Positions 35,801 through 48,072 of a DNA stretch of 64,000 nt are shown here, piece by piece. Each line of letters begins with the position of its first letter. Within the stretch, counting starts at the first letter, position 1. This stretch comes from Colwellia sp. BRX10-3. Lineage in GTDB: Bacteria; Pseudomonadota; Gammaproteobacteria; Enterobacterales; Alteromonadaceae. Made by a program: the position numbers and the translations under genes. The stretch spans positions 62,001 to 126,000 of the forward strand of contig NZ_JACGWA010000004.1 in assembly GCF_014077505.1 (NCBI RefSeq), read 5' to 3'. The notes beneath the pieces are model-generated. The model was not told the DNA's origin. It did no database searches and saw only the letters and a program-made list of their open reading frames with translations.

Positions 35801-35971
35801 GTTAATTTAGAGAACTCTACATCGCTTTATAAAATGAGTTGGCAAGATAAAGTCGCCCAATTGGCCACTGAGCAAGTACTGGTTACTGGCTACTCTTGTC
35901 GTAGCCAAGTTAAGCGCTTAGACAATAAAGTGACATTACACCCAGTACAAGCGTTGTTAAACGCGATTTAG
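32900..35971 (+). CDS. ydiJ: FAD/4Fe-4S D-2-hydroxyglutarate dehydrogenase type (YdiJ)
   Basis: 1023 residues from the ATG at 32900; an upstream TTG start is possible but gives a non-conserved extension. It closely resembles E. coli YdiJ. Order: FAD-binding PCMH domain with PRSQKDI and ARGGGTGTNGQSLTPGVVVD (about 60-110) and TSSRATIGGMINTDASGQGS, an FAD-oxidase C-terminal domain with HVDAGVLHVRP and GLMWGEHGKG, a 4Fe-4S motif CLACKACASQCP near 680, and a C-terminal cysteine-rich region (CCGMAGTYG). It oxidises D-2-hydroxyglutarate and perhaps D-lactate, passing electrons to the respiratory chain. It is a single-gene unit. Confidence 0.95.
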   Translation: MLPRLSPQELVSPLYQEFAKILATKHFTGDINFQYSARLAHATDNSIYQQLPQLVLHPRSQKDIQIVTLLGNQDKFNEIKFSARGGGTGTNGQSLTPGVVVDLSKYMNRILDINVEENWVRVEAGVIKDQLNDYLKPYGFFFSPDLSTSSRATIGGMINTDASGQGSLVYGKTSDHVLALESVLANGELLSTKPQTMAQAQALTKQDSTEAKLMQQVLESCGDNRALILKKFPRLNRFLTGYDLENVFNDDLSIVDLSRIITGSEGSLAFVCEAKLNLTPIANAKTLINIKYDSFDSALRHSPRLVQAKATSVETIDSTVLNLAKQDIVWQLVSDMLQDVDGAIMDGINMVEYNGDSVESVAKQVNALCAELDKDIANKTGVIGYQVTSDLASIGKLYTMRKKAVGLLGNTKGSQKPLAFAEDTAVPPENLADYIAEFRQLLDGYGLHYGMFGHVDAGVLHVRPALDMCDPEQEILLREISDKVVALTAKYGGLMWGEHGKGYRSEYGPEFFGDTLFTELRKIKAAFDPLNKMNPGKICTPFDSTDKLVSVDDTKRGFYDRQIPVIVKDSFNSALDCNGNGLCFNYDVNSPMCPSSKVTRDRRQSPKGRAGLMREWLRLLEAKGVDVLALEQNIQSWSVKSILDKVKNRINSQFNRDENDDFSHEVMEAMQGCLACKACASQCPVKVDVPDFRARFINLYHTRYFRPLKDHLVANVESMTPIMAKVPKLVNSVLASNIYDKLSQVTIGYVDTPLLSIPTLAQRVTEQKFTTFELSNLQSMTIDERANSLLIVQDPFTSFYDAKVVEDFMLLVKKLGFDPILLPFKPNGKPQHVKGFLGKFAKTAKSTAEFLNQIHHLKMPMVGLDASMVLCFRDEYKQALGINRGDFEVKLAHEWLITLIDEKTNKPINQVKPQNSIAYKLFAHCTEKTALAGSEGQWQHIFQYFGLSLSSISVGCCGMAGTYGHEKVNLENSTSLYKMSWQDKVAQLATEQVLVTGYSCRSQVKRLDNKVTLHPVQALLNAI

Positions 35972-36069
35972 GATACTTTTAGTCGATTTAGATACGATTG
36001 CTAAGTTTAAATAATATAGCCGAATTATCGCTCTTTACATATTTCTGATGATTTTGGGATGGCCTAATT

Positions 36070-36113
36070 CTAGTTAATAAAAAAGCACCCTAAGGTGCTT
36101 TTTTATTAACTAG
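36070..36113. terminator. bidirectional terminator between ydiJ and the leucine-dehydrogenase-type gene
   Basis: A perfect 20-bp stem: left arm 36070-36089 ending AAAAAAGCACC, right arm 36094-36113 starting GGTGCTTTTTT, four-base loop. A-run and T-run on opposite sides fit the convergent genes. Confidence 0.93.
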
Positions 36114-36137
36114 TACTAGCTTTAATTTATTAAGCTA

Positions 36138-37178
36138 TTACGCACCGTTAGCAATAATATGACGCGCCATTTCATCGGCAATAAAACCTGTAGGCATGTT
36201 ATTTGACGCTGCGGTTTCAAAAACAGTCATTAAAGTGTTGTAAATGTTTTCTACCAGTTTCGTCGCACTCTTGGCGCAATAAGGTTCTGGGTATATCTCT
36301 AAGGCAACATTAATAATACCACCAGCATTAATAACATAATCAGGCGCATACAAAATACCTTTTTCTAACAAGGCTTGATCATGACGCGATTCGGCCAATT
36401 GGTTATTAGCACAACCCGCAATGATGGTTGCTTTCAATTGCGCGATACTATCGTCATCAATTGACGCACCAAGGGCACACGGTGAATATACATCAACATC
36501 TTGACTATAAATTTCGTCTAACCCAACAACTTTTGCGTTTAACTCTGAAGCTGCTCTATCTAATGCGACTTGGTTTATATCGGTTACAATTAACTGTGCA
36601 CCTGCGGCATGTAGTTTTTCACACAGTGAATAACCCACGCTACCTAAACCTTGTACCGCTACTTTAATACCGGTTAAATCGTCTTTGTTTAACTTAAATT
36701 TAACTGCGGCTTTAATACCTAAGAATGTCCCTAAGGCGGTAAATGGACCTGGGTTGCCGCTTTTACCTTCGAGACCAGAAACAAAGGCTGTGCTTTGGTT
36801 AACTATCGCCATATCACCTGTAGTAATATTAACGTCTTCTGCCGTATAGTAACGACCATTCAAATTATTAACAGCATGTCCAAAGGCTTTAAATAACGCT
36901 TCTGATTTTAGCGTTTTTGAGTTGCCAATAATTACGCCCTTACCACCGCCAAGTTTTAAACCGGCCATAGCATTTTTATATGTCATACCTTTAGATAAAC
37001 GTAATACGTCTTTAAGTGCTGCTTCATCGCTTGCATAATCCCAAAAACGGCATCCGCCAGCTGCTGGCCCTAATACTGTACTATGAACGGCTATGATGGC
37101 TTTTAGTCCTGATGCTTCGTCACTGCAATAAACGACTTGTTCATGGTTATCAAAATCTACTAAATCGAAAACGGCCAC
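36138..37178 (-). CDS. leucine/valine-type amino-acid dehydrogenase (Glu/Leu/Phe/Val family)
   Basis: 346 residues from the GTG at 37178, which has GGAG eight bases upstream; an upstream in-frame TTG would lie inside that ribosome-binding site. It reversibly deaminates branched-chain amino acids with NAD. STVLGPAAGGCRFW and MAGLKLGGGKGVI hold the substrate lysines, NPGPFTALGTFLGI the hinge, and VAVQGLGSVGYSL (near 175-187) the NAD-binding loop. ADYVINAGGIINV-like APDYVINAGGIINVALE is typical of leucine dehydrogenases. The exact substrate (leucine, valine or phenylalanine) is not settled by sequence. It stands alone. Confidence 0.92.
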   Translation of the reverse strand: MAVFDLVDFDNHEQVVYCSDEASGLKAIIAVHSTVLGPAAGGCRFWDYASDEAALKDVLRLSKGMTYKNAMAGLKLGGGKGVIIGNSKTLKSEALFKAFGHAVNNLNGRYYTAEDVNITTGDMAIVNQSTAFVSGLEGKSGNPGPFTALGTFLGIKAAVKFKLNKDDLTGIKVAVQGLGSVGYSLCEKLHAAGAQLIVTDINQVALDRAASELNAKVVGLDEIYSQDVDVYSPCALGASIDDDSIAQLKATIIAGCANNQLAESRHDQALLEKGILYAPDYVINAGGIINVALEIYPEPYCAKSATKLVENIYNTLMTVFETAASNNMPTGFIADEMARHIIANGA

Positions 37179-37200
37179 TATCGAAATCTCCAATAATATT

Positions 37201-37359
37201 ATACCAATTGAAATAAATAAAAATCATTCTAAGACGGCCTAAATATCCAATACCTGCGTTACTTTCAAAGCCAATAACCAGCTATTGCTCTATCAAGAGC
37301 CTTGCTCTTGAATATTTAGTCTCGCTTTTAAATGCTCACTTACTTAATTCAATCGGTAT
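37201..37359. mobile_element. MITE-like palindromic element, about 159 bp
   Basis: Terminal inverted repeats ATACCAATTGAAATAAAT (left) and ACTTAATTCAATCGGTAT (right) with three mismatches. A second inverted pair follows inside: GGCCTAAATATCCAA near 37236 with TTGAATATTTAGTCTC near 37309. The centre carries a hairpin CAAGAGC-CTT-GCTCTTG at 37294-37310. It has no coding capacity. It fills most of the 351-bp gap between the dehydrogenase and the DUF4826 gene. Mobility is inferred from structure; repeats of this kind with ATACC..AATTG ends are, to my recollection, common in Colwellia relatives. Confidence 0.6.
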
Positions 37360-37544
37360 TAGAAATAGTTTAAGACTAATTTGACTTAAACTAGGGTTGT
37401 AATAATTCGCTGCGCACAATACCATTTAGGTAAATGCTTCGCTAGTGAAGCAATAAATAAATTTGAACTTAACTGTGAAGTAATTCATACAAACATTCTT
37501 AATGTTAATAACTTATTAAAATAATCAACAAAAAGACCATAAAT

Positions 37545-37955
37545 ATGACAGAACAAAAATCAATGACCGATGAACAAAAGAAAGATTGGATCCGTGAGCA
37601 ATATTTAAAAGCCACTAAATATCTTGCTGATAAAGGTTTAGTAACCGAAAGTGTTGCTGACACTGAAAGTCGCTATCTAGTGCCTATTATGGCGGTATGG
37701 AAAATTAACTTGCTCGATAAAACATGTGTTTGGGTTATTTGCGGTGATTTACCTACAGATCACGTTGCCTTAAATAATGGCGAACCTGCACGTGATGTGG
37801 TTAGACATTTTTCATTGAAGTGGCAACTACAAGCAGAAAATTTACTGCGTATAGAAGACAAAGAACAACAGGAGTTTGCAAAATTGTTGATTGGTCGTGC
37901 TGATGGTTTGTATAAGATTTATGAGAAAGATGATCTTTGGCAAGAAGCGACATAA
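37545..37955 (+). CDS. DUF4826 family protein
   Basis: 136 residues, no signal peptide or membrane segment. I recognise the overall pattern of DUF4826 (WIREQYLKATKYLADKG at the start, ESRYLVPIMAVWKI, then VWVICGDLPTDH and RHFSLKWQLQAENL), a family found mostly in marine gammaproteobacteria with no assigned role. Acidic and tryptophan-rich, it looks like a small soluble cytoplasmic protein. It is convergent with the GNAT gene, nine bases apart. Confidence 0.8.
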   Translation: MTEQKSMTDEQKKDWIREQYLKATKYLADKGLVTESVADTESRYLVPIMAVWKINLLDKTCVWVICGDLPTDHVALNNGEPARDVVRHFSLKWQLQAENLLRIEDKEQQEFAKLLIGRADGLYKIYEKDDLWQEAT

Positions 37956-37964
37956 CAGCTGCTG

Positions 37965-38426
37965 TTAGTGGCTTAGGTAATACTTAGCCACACTAACTTC
38001 ATTTAATGGACAAGTCATTTTTTGTCTGGCCATTCCCGCTTCCATAAATACCGCCCCCTCAGTGTTAAAATGAAACTTTCGAAAATAATCGATCGTTTCT
38101 AAAGGACAATAGATAAAAATTTCTTTTAAGTTCATTTCTCGTGCTATTTTAAACAGCGCTTGCAAGATAATTTTATCTACTTGGTCTTTACGACAAGATT
38201 TTAACACTGCAATGCGGCTTATTTCTCCGGTAGAAAGAATACGGCCTGTACCTATTGGCTCTTGGGTTTTATCATGACAAGCAAGCACATGATTTGCAAA
38301 GTGGTCTTTTCGATCGAACTCAATACTTTTTGGTATGCGCCATTCATAGACAAATACCTGTTCCCTTACATTTTTAAGTAAGGGAGCCGCTTGTTCCCAC
38401 TGCACTCTGCTAACCGTGTATGACAT
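37965..38426 (-). CDS. GNAT-family N-acetyltransferase
   Basis: 153 residues from the ATG at 38426, five bases after the roxA stop; an in-frame TTG at 38447 would overlap roxA. The acyl-CoA-binding region is IGTGRILSTGEISRIAVLKSCR, a somewhat degenerate GNAT motif A, and the C-terminal half shows CPLETIDYFRKFHFNTEG, typical of the ElaA/YjcF-like branch. The acceptor substrate is unknown. Tight linkage to roxA suggests translational coupling. Confidence 0.85.
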   Translation of the reverse strand: MSYTVSRVQWEQAAPLLKNVREQVFVYEWRIPKSIEFDRKDHFANHVLACHDKTQEPIGTGRILSTGEISRIAVLKSCRKDQVDKIILQALFKIAREMNLKEIFIYCPLETIDYFRKFHFNTEGAVFMEAGMARQKMTCPLNEVSVAKYYLSH

Positions 38427-38431
38427 GTTTT

Positions 38432-39586
38432 TTAGTCTATATACCAATATCCCTTATTTAAAACATTAGTTAACAATTGTGTGTTTTTCAAACAATCAGT
38501 GAAACTTTTTACTTCACTGGTGGTTAAAGGCTTTTGTTGTGCTAAGTGTTGGGCTAGCACAAGGGTGCTTTTATCCAACGCGAAGCTTTCGCCGTTAATA
38601 AAAAGTGTTGAGTGATTATCGTTTATTATTGCCGCTTTTAATCCTGATACTGGCATAAATAAAATGTCTGGCTCTGACAGTATATCGAGCAATTTATTTT
38701 CATCTATGTCATTTACAGGTACTAATATCTCGAGGGCATGATGGCCTTGTGTAAGGTATTGGCCGATAAATTGTTCATAAAAGGCTTCTTGGTCAAGTTG
38801 CTGTAACATAAATGCTTTTAGTTGCTGCTTGTCATGCTGAGTTATATTAAAGCTCGTTTGAGATAATGCTCTTTCAGGGTCACTAAACCTTTGCTCACCT
38901 AAGTTGTTATCAATAAGTTTATCTGCAAAATTTGACCATAGCTCTTGGCTTGATGGTGCTTGAAAACCAATAGAAAAGTTAACCGAGTTTTCTATTGATA
39001 CGCCATTGTGAGGATGGTTAGGTGGTATATAAAGTAGATCGCCAGCCTCGGTTATTTCATCTATAACTGGTTGAAAGTTGGAAACTTGCTTGAGATCTGG
39101 ATGAGGTAACAGTGTTTTTAAGCTGCCATCTGGTGCGCCAATTTGCCAGCGACGTTTGCCACTGCCTTGAATAATAAAAACGTCATATTGATCTAAATGT
39201 GCACCAACACCGCCATTTTGTGTTGAAAAGCTGACCATAACATCATCTATGCGCCAATTTGGAATAAAAGCAAAAGGCGAAAGTAAATCATGTGTTGGAC
39301 GTGACCAGTTGTTCACTGCTTGCACTAATAGTGTCCAATCAGATTCGCCGTATTTTGAAAAGTCTTCGAAAGGGCCATGATCTACTTGCCAATCGCCTTC
39401 ACCATTAACACTAACGATACGTGACTCTATTTCAGCTTCCATCGCTAAACCAGCTAACTCATCTGCTGTTATTGAGTCCTGAAAATTAGCAAAGGCATTT
39501 TTGATCAATAGCGGTTTTTTTTGCCAGTATTGTGCAAGAAATATTTCTGGGGTTAAATCTCCCCAATTGAGCGATTCTATATTCAT
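38432..39586 (-). CDS. roxA: ribosomal oxygenase, 50S L16 arginine hydroxylase (JmjC/cupin)
   Basis: 384 residues (E. coli RoxA/YcfD 373). It is a 2-oxoglutarate/Fe(II) dioxygenase that hydroxylates an arginine of ribosomal protein L16. The metal triad is visible as HLDQYDVF (H and D) and NHPHNGVS (second H). QYWQKKPLLIKNAF near the N-terminus is the usual family opening, and the C-terminal winged-helix-like part is present. In E. coli the homologue lies close to purB-hflD-mnmA, as here. It precedes the GNAT gene in a two-gene leftward unit. AAGG lies upstream of the start. Confidence 0.95.
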   Translation of the reverse strand: MNIESLNWGDLTPEIFLAQYWQKKPLLIKNAFANFQDSITADELAGLAMEAEIESRIVSVNGEGDWQVDHGPFEDFSKYGESDWTLLVQAVNNWSRPTHDLLSPFAFIPNWRIDDVMVSFSTQNGGVGAHLDQYDVFIIQGSGKRRWQIGAPDGSLKTLLPHPDLKQVSNFQPVIDEITEAGDLLYIPPNHPHNGVSIENSVNFSIGFQAPSSQELWSNFADKLIDNNLGEQRFSDPERALSQTSFNITQHDKQQLKAFMLQQLDQEAFYEQFIGQYLTQGHHALEILVPVNDIDENKLLDILSEPDILFMPVSGLKAAIINDNHSTLFINGESFALDKSTLVLAQHLAQQKPLTTSEVKSFTDCLKNTQLLTNVLNKGYWYID

Positions 39587-39628
39587 GGTGAAACCTTACT
39601 ATTATGATGTTTTTAAAAACTGAATAAC

Positions 39629-39655
39629 AAAAAGGGAGCCTATTGGATCCCTTTT
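39629..39655 (-). terminator. terminator after purB
   Basis: AAAAGGGA ... TCCCTTTT stem with inner CC/GG pairs around one mismatch and a TATT loop. It is between the purB stop and the roxA start. Confidence 0.7.
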
Positions 39656-39688
39656 CTATATTAATAAAACTTAGACTTTAATGAATAA

Positions 39689-41074
<1,386 letters not shown>

Positions 41075-41080
41075 TTATAT

Positions 41081-41704
41081 TTAAATTTCTTTTAGTAATT
41101 GTTGGGCGCACGCAACAATTTTAGTGCGTCCAAATAATATATTTCTACGCTTTCCGCCTACTTGACGCCACAACACGCTAGAGCGAATACCCGCTAATAG
41201 TAAGGCACGAATTTTATGCTGATTGCTTTGTTGTTTTAGCAAGTTTGGTTCACCAGCAACTTGAATAGGCGTACCTATTGGGCTGAGCAAATCGCTATAA
41301 ATACTGGCTAAACTGGCAATAAGCGTGTCACTGGTAATGTCGTAATGTGCTAGTTGTCGTTGGCTTTGTTCAATGCGTTCGCCGAGTAGCGATAGTTGAT
41401 CTCTTTTATTGGCTAAACGTCTTTCTAAGCCTAATAAACTGACAACATAGCGGGTTAATTCTGGATCTTTGTCTTTAGTTTGATTGCCTAATTGTTCGAT
41501 TAAGGCTTTTAATCCGGATTTTAAGTGTGCAATGTCATTACTATAAACCTCTAAAATGCTCACCGGTGAAGTCACCATAATACTGTTGAGCATGATAGCA
41601 AGTTCTGCTTCATCTACCGAGCCAGTACGGGCTATTTTTTGCACTAAAACGGAAGCTTGGCATATTGCGGCCATGGTAATTGTTTGTTTTTCTAAATTAT
41701 TCAT
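41081..41704 (-). CDS. hflD: lysogenization regulator HflD homolog
   Basis: 207 residues, typical HflD length. It is a helical, peripheral membrane protein known in E. coli to bind phage lambda CII; the general cellular role is unclear. Sequence character: long amphipathic helices, QASVLVQKIARTG near the start and LLAGIRSSVLWRQVGGKR near the end, which is the most conserved stretch. It sits between mnmA and purB with 12- and 21-bp gaps. The assignment leans on sequence plus this conserved position. Confidence 0.95.
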   Translation of the reverse strand: MNNLEKQTITMAAICQASVLVQKIARTGSVDEAELAIMLNSIMVTSPVSILEVYSNDIAHLKSGLKALIEQLGNQTKDKDPELTRYVVSLLGLERRLANKRDQLSLLGERIEQSQRQLAHYDITSDTLIASLASIYSDLLSPIGTPIQVAGEPNLLKQQSNQHKIRALLLAGIRSSVLWRQVGGKRRNILFGRTKIVACAQQLLKEI

Positions 41705-41716
41705 GAATACCTTATA

Positions 41717-42862
41717 TTAACGAATAAGGGAGTTAATAATACCGCCGCCAAGGCAGATATTATCTTGATAAAACACCACAGATTGTCCGGGTGTTACTGA
41801 ACTTTGCGGCTCAGTAAACATAATTAAATATTCACCATTGGCCATAGGTGAAAGATTGCAAGCGACATCTTCTTGTCGGTAACGAGTTTTTACCGTACAA
41901 CTTATGGGGCTGGTTAATTCAACTCTGTCAACTAAGTGCAATTGATTTGCCACTAAGCCTTTAGAGAATAGGCGAGGGTGATCATGGCCTTGGCCAACGA
42001 TTAATACGTTACGCTCAAGATCTTTGTCAACCACATACCATGGCGCTTCACCTGCATTGGCAAGACCGCCAATTCGCAAACCTTTCCGCTGACCTAGCGT
42101 GTGATACATCAAACCATCATGTTCACCAATGGCTTCTCCTTCTGGTGTTTCTATTACACCGGGTTGCGCCGGTAAATACTTACCCAAAAAGTCTTTAAAT
42201 TTACGTTCACCAATAAAACAAATGCCGGTACTGTCTTTCTTATTGTGTGTGATTAAATCGGCTTTTTCAGCGATAGCTCTCACTTCAGGTTTTTCAATAT
42301 GGCCAACAGGAAATAGCGTTCTACCCACTTGCTCGTGACTTAAAGTATAAAGAAAATAGCTTTGGTCTTTATTGCTGTCTAATCCACGGTGCATTTGCCA
42401 TTTACCGTCGTTAAATTTACGTTGGACATAATGGCCAGTAGCAATGTAATCAGCACCTAGGTCTTCACAAGCAAACTCAAGAAAAGCTTTAAATTTAATT
42501 TCTTTATTACACATAATGTCAGGATTAGGCGTTCTACCAGCTTTATATTCAGCCAGAAAATATTCGAATACATTATCCCAATATTCAGTAGCAAAATTAA
42601 TAGTATGAAGCTTAATGCCCAGTTTTTCACAAACACTTTGCGCATCAGCTAAATCTTCAGCTGCCGCACAATACTCGTCGTTGTCATCTTCTTCCCAATT
42701 TTTCATGAACAAGCCTTCGACTTGATAACCTTGTTCAATTAATAAATAGGCTGAAACAGATGAATCAACACCACCCGACATGCCAACAATGACTTTGGTA
42801 TCTTGGGGTAACTTTTCGTTTGGCGTTATTGAGTTTAAATTTACATGTTCGTTCGAGGTCAT
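41717..42862 (-). CDS. mnmA: tRNA-specific 2-thiouridylase
   Basis: 381 residues. It thiolates the wobble uridine 34 of Lys, Glu and Gln tRNAs. The PP-loop [13 protein letters not shown] lies near residues 26-38. The two catalytic cysteines are in [12 protein letters not shown] and [10 protein letters not shown]. The C-terminal beta domains are complete ([17 protein letters not shown]). It belongs to the rluE-nudJ-mnmA-hflD-purB block; 64 bp separate it from nudJ. Confidence 0.98.
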   Translation of the reverse strand: MTSNEHVNLNSITPNEKLPQDTKVIVGMSGGVDSSVSAYLLIEQGYQVEGLFMKNWEEDDNDEYCAAAEDLADAQSVCEKLGIKLHTINFATEYWDNVFEYFLAEYKAGRTPNPDIMCNKEIKFKAFLEFACEDLGADYIATGHYVQRKFNDGKWQMHRGLDSNKDQSYFLYTLSHEQVGRTLFPVGHIEKPEVRAIAEKADLITHNKKDSTGICFIGERKFKDFLGKYLPAQPGVIETPEGEAIGEHDGLMYHTLGQRKGLRIGGLANAGEAPWYVVDKDLERNVLIVGQGHDHPRLFSKGLVANQLHLVDRVELTSPISCTVKTRYRQEDVACNLSPMANGEYLIMFTEPQSSVTPGQSVVFYQDNICLGGGIINSLIR

Positions 42863-42926
42863 GACAACTGTATTTCAATGGAAAATAGCGCGAAATTATA
42901 GCATGGTCATTTAGCGCGATGATAGA

Positions 42927-43406
42927 TTAAAGATTAGATTTTAGGTGACTTAAGGGTATTTTTTTACCACTGAGGTAATCTTCGATACATTCTAATACCA
43001 ATGGGCTACGTAATTGCGCTGATTTTGCTTTAATCTCTGCGAGTGTTAACCAATGACAGGCGATAATTTCGTCGTCTTCTGGTAGGCAAACTTCTATTGA
43101 TTCGAGTTCAATAACAAAACAAAAACGTAAATAATAAAGATTTAGCGATTGTCGATAATAATAGTAAATACCGCAAAGGTAATCAGGTGAGTAGGTTAAT
43201 CCCGTTTCTTCTTTTAATTCTCGCATTGCGGCAGCAACTAAATTTTCATCCGCTTCTAAATGGCCTGCAGGTTGGTTATAAACTGTTTTCCCATGTTCTA
43301 CTTCTTCAACAATCAGAAATTTATCTTGGCAGGCGACAACAACGGCAACTGTAGTGTTAGGTTTGAACTGTGCGCTGCCGTGAGGGTTCGTTATTAGATT
43401 ATTCAT
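42927..43406 (-). CDS. nudJ: NUDIX pyrophosphohydrolase, NudJ type
   Basis: 159 residues. The Nudix box GHLEADENLVAAAMRELKEETGL is intact (23 residues, about 47-69). E. coli NudJ hydrolyses thiamine phosphates and nucleoside di/triphosphates. The start overlaps the rluE stop by eight bases, so translation is coupled. Its position between rluE and mnmA is that of nudJ in E. coli. Substrate is inferred from orthology. Confidence 0.93.
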   Translation of the reverse strand: MNNLITNPHGSAQFKPNTTVAVVVACQDKFLIVEEVEHGKTVYNQPAGHLEADENLVAAAMRELKEETGLTYSPDYLCGIYYYYRQSLNLYYLRFCFVIELESIEVCLPEDDEIIACHWLTLAEIKAKSAQLRSPLVLECIEDYLSGKKIPLSHLKSNL

Positions 43407-44016
43407 GATTTATTCTTTTATATTCGCCGTTGTTAATGCCATCTAAGGTCCATTTACCTATGCTATATCTAATTAATCGCAGAGTTGGAAAGCCGATGTG
43501 AGCTGTCATTCTTCTTACTTGGCGGTTTTTTCCTTCCTGTATCGTTATTTCTAACCATGTGGTTGGGATAGCTGCTCGCTCCCTTATTGCTGGCATACGT
43601 GGCCAAATATTAGGCTCAGTTATAATAGTTATTTTCGCTGGTTTGGTCAGTCCATCTTTTAATTCAACGCCTTGGCGCAGAACCGAAATATCAGCTTCTG
43701 TTGGGGCTCCTTCAACTTGTGCCCAGTAGGTTTTATCGGTTTTCTGACTCGGGTTCGCAAGCTTATGCTGCAGCTTGCCATCATTAGTTAATAATAGCAG
43801 TCCTTCACTGTCTCTATCGAGGCGACCGGCAGCATAAACATCTTTAACATCAATAAAGTCTTTTAGGGTTTTTCGGTTTTGATCATCAGTAAATTGGCAT
43901 AATACATCAAAGGGTTTATTAAAAAGTACGATTTCTGGTTGAAAGTCAACTGGTCGTACCTTTACTGGTTTTCGCTTGTATTTGCTCGTAAGCTTTTGAT
44001 TTTGTTTTATTGTCAC
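43399..44016 (-). CDS. rluE: 23S rRNA pseudouridine synthase E
   Basis: 205 residues (E. coli RluE 217). It makes pseudouridine 2457 in 23S rRNA. GRLDRDSEGLLLLTND contains the catalytic aspartate; GKNRQVRRMTAHIGFPTLRLIR is the C-terminal RsuA-family signature. There is no N-terminal S4 domain, as expected for RluE. It heads the leftward block and diverges from the isocitrate dehydrogenase gene, the same relation as rluE/icd in E. coli. Confidence 0.95.
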   Translation of the reverse strand: MTIKQNQKLTSKYKRKPVKVRPVDFQPEIVLFNKPFDVLCQFTDDQNRKTLKDFIDVKDVYAAGRLDRDSEGLLLLTNDGKLQHKLANPSQKTDKTYWAQVEGAPTEADISVLRQGVELKDGLTKPAKITIITEPNIWPRMPAIRERAAIPTTWLEITIQEGKNRQVRRMTAHIGFPTLRLIRYSIGKWTLDGINNGEYKRINHE

Positions 44017-44107
44017 GAATTTTCACTCTGTAATATATAGCCTAGAAATAATTCATCTATTTTAATGCGCTTTGAATTCCGATATTATGCGCGCGAAAAT
44101 ATTTTTT

Positions 44108-44159
44108 ATCGATAAAATGAATAACTATTCGAAATTGAATGGCTATTCATTTTATCGAT
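44108..44159 (+). promoter_or_regulatory. long inverted repeat just upstream of the monomeric isocitrate dehydrogenase gene
   Basis: Arms ATCGATAAAATGAATA (44108-44123) and TATTCATTTTATCGAT (44144-44159) are perfect over 16 bp with a 20-base spacer that itself holds ATTC/GAAT. The right arm ends 27 bases before the start codon; the ribosome-binding site AAAGGA follows. It may be a 5'-UTR hairpin or a dimeric operator. The structure is direct; a role in cold or carbon control is inferred. Confidence 0.7.
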
Positions 44160-44186
44160 TAATGGCAAATCAGCAAAGGATTTTAA

Positions 44187-46444
<2,258 letters not shown>

Positions 46445-46464
46445 GATTTATAAGTAGACTTGTC

Positions 46465-46493
46465 AAAAGCTAGGCTTTGCCTAGCTTTTTTTT
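46465..46493 (+). terminator. terminator after the monomeric IDH gene
   Basis: AAAAGCTAGGC-TTT-GCCTAGCTTTT with a T-run. It separates the two isocitrate dehydrogenase genes into different transcripts. The following 46494-46710 stretch is AT-rich and should carry the icd promoter; I see no other element there. Confidence 0.92.
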
Positions 46494-46710
46494 GCCTATA
46501 ATTTAATAAGTAAATTGAGCATTGTTTGAGTTGATATGAGTTTATTTTTAATAAAAGTTTGCAATTGATTTAAACAAGCGTTTTAATTATTCACAGTGAT
46601 GATGTTGATTATCACTATTTCAGTATTAGTGTCATTGCTCTTTTTCTATTAGTTTAGGCATAAGAAACTAGCAAACGGCTATTTTTATTAGTAAATTTGG
46701 GAGAGCTCAT

Positions 46711-47961
46711 ATGTCGAACCATGTAAATATTCCTAGTGCAGGTGCTAAAATCACCTTAGAGAAAGGTTTGTTAAAAGTACCTAACAATCCCATTATTCCT
46801 TTTATCGAAGGTGATGGAATAGGTGTCGATGTAACGCCACCTATGATGAAAGTTGTTGATGCTGCCGTGAATAAAGCTTATGGCGGAGAGAGAAAAATTC
46901 ACTGGATGGAAGTGTATGCCGGTGAAAAAGCAACTCAAATGTATGACTCAGAAACTTGGTTACCTGATGAAACATTAGCCATGTTCAAAGAATACAAAGT
47001 CGGTATTAAAGGCCCATTAACAACTCCCGTTGGCGGAGGTATGCGTTCATTGAATGTTGCCTTAAGACAAATACTTGATTTGTATGTTTGCCAACGTCCA
47101 GTGCAATGGTTTACGGGTGTACCAAGCCCGGTAAAAAAACCTAGTGAAGTCGACATGGTTATCTTTCGAGAAAATTCTGAAGATATCTACGCGGGTATTG
47201 AATATCAAGCAGGTAGTGACCAAGCTAAAAAGATGATCAAATTTTTAACTGAAGAAATGGGTGTTACAAAAATTCGTTTCGAAGAAAATTGTGGCATTGG
47301 TATCAAACCTGTTTCGAAAGAAGGCACACAAAGACTAGTTCGCAAAGCAATTCAGTATGCGATTGATCACGATAGAGAGTCAGTTACCTTAGTGCATAAA
47401 GGTAACATCATGAAGTTTACTGAAGGTGCTTTTAAAGAATGGGGTTATGAATTAGCGCGAGAAGAGTTTGGCGCTGACTTATTAAACGGTGGTCCTTGGT
47501 GTAGCCTTAAAAATCCTAAAACTGGTAAAGAAATCATCATTAAAGATGTCATTGCCGATGCGATGTTACAGCAAATATTATTACGTCCAGCAGAATATAG
47601 CGTTATTGCTACCTTAAATTTAAACGGTGATTATTTATCAGACGCTTTAGCAGCACAAGTGGGTGGTATTGGTATTGCACCAGGCGCGAATTTAAATGAT
47701 GACGTCGCTATTTTTGAAGCGACTCATGGAACGGCACCAAAATATGCTGGACTAAATAAGGTAAATCCTGGTTCAGTTATTTTATCTGCGGAAATGATGT
47801 TAAGACATATGGGTTGGACTGAAGCGGCTAACTTACTGTTGAAGGGGATGTCTGGTGCTATTAACGCTAAAACGGTAACTTATGATTTTGAGCGTTTAAT
47901 GGATAATGCAACATTAGTGACTTGTTCTGAATTTGGCGATTGTATTATTGAGAACATGTAA
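46711..47961 (+). CDS. icd: NADP-dependent isocitrate dehydrogenase, dimeric type (IDH-I)
   Basis: 416 residues, the same as E. coli Icd. TCA-cycle step from isocitrate to 2-oxoglutarate. [13 protein letters not shown] holds the substrate and regulatory serine (Ser113 in E. coli) that AceK phosphorylates; [25 protein letters not shown] and [14 protein letters not shown] are the metal- and NADP-site motifs. The lysine and tyrosine that give NADP specificity in E. coli (K344, Y345) correspond to PKYAG here. GGGAGAG gives a strong ribosome-binding site. It has its own promoter region and terminator. Confidence 0.98.
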   Translation: MSNHVNIPSAGAKITLEKGLLKVPNNPIIPFIEGDGIGVDVTPPMMKVVDAAVNKAYGGERKIHWMEVYAGEKATQMYDSETWLPDETLAMFKEYKVGIKGPLTTPVGGGMRSLNVALRQILDLYVCQRPVQWFTGVPSPVKKPSEVDMVIFRENSEDIYAGIEYQAGSDQAKKMIKFLTEEMGVTKIRFEENCGIGIKPVSKEGTQRLVRKAIQYAIDHDRESVTLVHKGNIMKFTEGAFKEWGYELAREEFGADLLNGGPWCSLKNPKTGKEIIIKDVIADAMLQQILLRPAEYSVIATLNLNGDYLSDALAAQVGGIGIAPGANLNDDVAIFEATHGTAPKYAGLNKVNPGSVILSAEMMLRHMGWTEAANLLLKGMSGAINAKTVTYDFERLMDNATLVTCSEFGDCIIENM

Positions 47962-48018
47962 TAGCTGTCAGTAATTAATACGCACTCATAAAATACTTAT
48001 TTAGAAAGCGTTAACCAC

Positions 48019-48050
48019 AAAAAAACACAGTCATGTTGCTGTGTTTTTTT
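48019..48050. terminator. bidirectional terminator between icd and cspD
   Basis: AAAAAAACACAG / CTGTGTTTTTTT with an eight-base loop. A- and T-runs on both sides suit the convergent genes. Confidence 0.88.
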
Positions 48051-48072
48051 TTAAGCCAACAAAAAATTTAAA

